Under the pieces are notes generated by a model. The model saw only the letters and a program-made list of their open reading frames with translations, was not told the origin of the DNA and made no database searches. The translations under genes were made by a program, and so were the position numbers. From Butyrivibrio sp. AE2015 (GTDB lineage: Bacteria > Bacillota > Clostridia > Lachnospirales > Lachnospiraceae): 43,112 nucleotides of DNA. The DNA lies in contig NZ_ATVR01000027.1 of the NCBI RefSeq assembly GCF_000420825.1, positions 1-43,112 of the forward strand. The letters are read 5' to 3'. Numbering within the stretch: the stretch's first letter is position 1; the number at the start of each line of letters is the position of its first letter. Of this stretch, positions 42,419 to 43,112 are shown piece by piece.

Positions 42419-42572
42419 GGATGAAAAACTGGAGGAAGTAGCCGGTGGAGTAAAGAAAATACAGTACGTCAGGGTGGCCTGTATAAAATGTAAGGCTGTT
42501 TTTGAGGCAGATATGTCAAAAACCAAGGTGAAATGCCCTGCTTGTAATACTGTTAATTCTTTTGCGGGCTAA
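42405..42572 (+). CDS. Double-glycine leader peptide with zinc-ribbon-like core
   Basis: A 55-residue peptide. The first 15 residues, MKILEDEKLEEVAGG, fit the double-glycine leader of class II bacteriocins and other C39-processed peptides: counting back from the cut, L-12, L-7, V-4, G-2 and G-1 are all in place. The remaining 40 residues are basic with C26-x2-C29 and C44-x2-C47 (CIKC, CPAC), the spacing of a zinc ribbon. The ATG lies inside the end of the protease gene with GAGGGAG upstream, so translation is coupled to it. A strong terminator follows. No C39 transporter is in the window. It could be an exported bacteriocin-like, signal or metal-binding peptide. Confidence 0.8.
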   Translation: MKILEDEKLEEVAGGVKKIQYVRVACIKCKAVFEADMSKTKVKCPACNTVNSFAG

Positions 42573-42635
42573 ATAGTGAAAACAGGAATCAGTTTAGATA
42601 GAGGTTTCTAAAATATCATTGATACGGTAGAGCAG

Positions 42636-42677
42636 AGAGTATTCTGGCAAAGTGTTTTGCTTACGCCAGAATACTCT
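42636..42677 (+). terminator. Terminator hairpin after the leader-peptide gene
   Basis: AGAGTATTCTGGC (42636-42648) and GCCAGAATACTCT (42665-42677) form a perfect 13-bp outer stem, with further pairing inside, followed by TCTTTTGT. It is nearly the same sequence as the terminator at 901-945 read on the other strand. Confidence 0.88.
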
Positions 42678-42679
42678 TC

Positions 42680-42985
42680 TTTTGTATATGCGTAAGTGAG
42701 GTAGAAGCTAGGTGGAGACATTGCCCCTGTTATTCTATGTATAAGCTTAAGAAATTGGTAAATGCTTGGCTCCGTACGCCACCATTGACTGAACCTGAAG
42801 AAAACGCCCTGCAGGCTATGCCGACGGTGAGGATGATGGGAACAGTAGATTTTATCTCACCGTCGGATTCAGCATTGTAGCGTTTTCCTCAGAACCCGTC
42901 AATGGCAGGCACCTGCGGTGTGGCTGAATACAAGGGCCTCGGGCTCTGACTCCGAGAACAGTAGGGGTGGCTGAAATTGAATCAG
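42680..42985 (+). repeat. Right copy of the large structured inverted repeat
   Basis: This is the inverted partner of 671-900. After the shared terminator it has TATATGCGTAAGT. About 70 bp with no counterpart in the left copy follow (about 42697-42768). Then the palindrome: CCATTGAC (42782-42789) with GTCAATGG (42898-42905), GAAAACGC (42800-42807) with GCGTTTTC (42880-42887), and CCGACGGTGAG (42821-42831) with CTCACCGTCGG (42856-42866). It ends with GTGTGGCT and a 22-bp block identical to the left copy. Both copies start directly behind a terminator of a gene pointing towards them. The remaining DNA to 43017 shows no other feature. Confidence 0.75.
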
Positions 42986-43017
42986 CTGGAGACTTGGGAT
43001 ATTGAAAACATAAAGAT

Positions 43018-43110
43018 TTACCTGGCTATAGCATGCTGCGAGAGATTTTTCTCGATTTTCATGCCTTGTGCATAGGCTTCTGACATGATTTGGAGATTTT
43101 TTGCAAGTAT
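43018..43110 (-). CDS. Possible C-terminal end of an unidentified protein
   Basis: On the minus strand the last 93 bases of the window read as an open frame ending in TAA at 43020-43018, including MSEAYAQGMKIEKN. It would be the end of a gene lying mostly outside the window. Thirty codons are too few to identify a family, and the frame may be accidental. Confidence 0.25.
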   Translation of the reverse strand: MLAKNLQIMSEAYAQGMKIEKNLSQHAIAR

Positions 43111-43112
43111 CA

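Noticed and set aside
42680..42985. Integron attC site or IS200/IS605 end
   Set aside because: The palindrome lacks the GTTRRRY/RYYYAAC core boxes of attC, and no integrase or Y1 transposase gene is in the window.

Overview
The window looks like chromosomal DNA of a low-GC Firmicute, most likely a rumen or gut Lachnospiraceae of the Butyrivibrio/Pseudobutyrivibrio type. This is inferred from the gene families: uxuAB, GH3 glucosidases (one with swapped domain order), GlfT2-like galactofuranosyltransferases, YfhO proteins, clostripain-type protease and DUF3990 toxin remnants. I also relied on strong GGAGG-type ribosome binding sites and A/T-rich intergenic DNA. No 16S or other species marker is present.

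Layout. 1-312: right end of an IS3-family insertion sequence. 320-945: gene-free DNA with short hairpin modules and one copy of a large structured repeat; an inverted copy sits at 42635-42985, so about 41.7 kb is bracketed by outward-facing repeats, each starting with a near-identical terminator hairpin. 979-6751: sugar-acid catabolism, with a minus-strand group (two AraC-type regulators and a LacX-type aldose epimerase) divergent from uxuA-uxuB. 6932-8379: a zinc-ribbon/DUF4870 membrane protein and a small secreted Ser/Thr-rich protein.

8345-29156: a long plus-strand cell-surface polysaccharide locus. It holds GT2, GT4 and GT-C type transferases, a Wzm/Wzt (TagGH) ABC exporter, two GlfT2-like galactofuranosyltransferases, a YfhO protein, and two polymerase/ligase-like membrane proteins. 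One of these carries twelve exact-length 32-residue repeats. A decayed toxin-antitoxin pair (17636-18263, minus strand) interrupts the locus. The simplest reading is synthesis and ABC-type export of a galactofuranose-containing wall glycan.

29212-32347: a tightly overlapping LytTR response regulator, GHKL sensor kinase and GGDEF protein. Directly after it, at 32398-32427, are two direct repeats that fit the published LytTR consensus with exactly the expected 12-bp spacer. They precede a membrane-anchored, domain-swapped GH3 enzyme, a conventional GH3 enzyme and a GtrA-like protein (32565-38576), which suggests the two-component system controls this operon.

38750-42572: a large secreted C11 (clostripain-like) protease overlapping a 55-residue peptide. 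The peptide has a textbook double-glycine leader and a four-cysteine core, and I regard this pair as the most promising unexplored system in the window.
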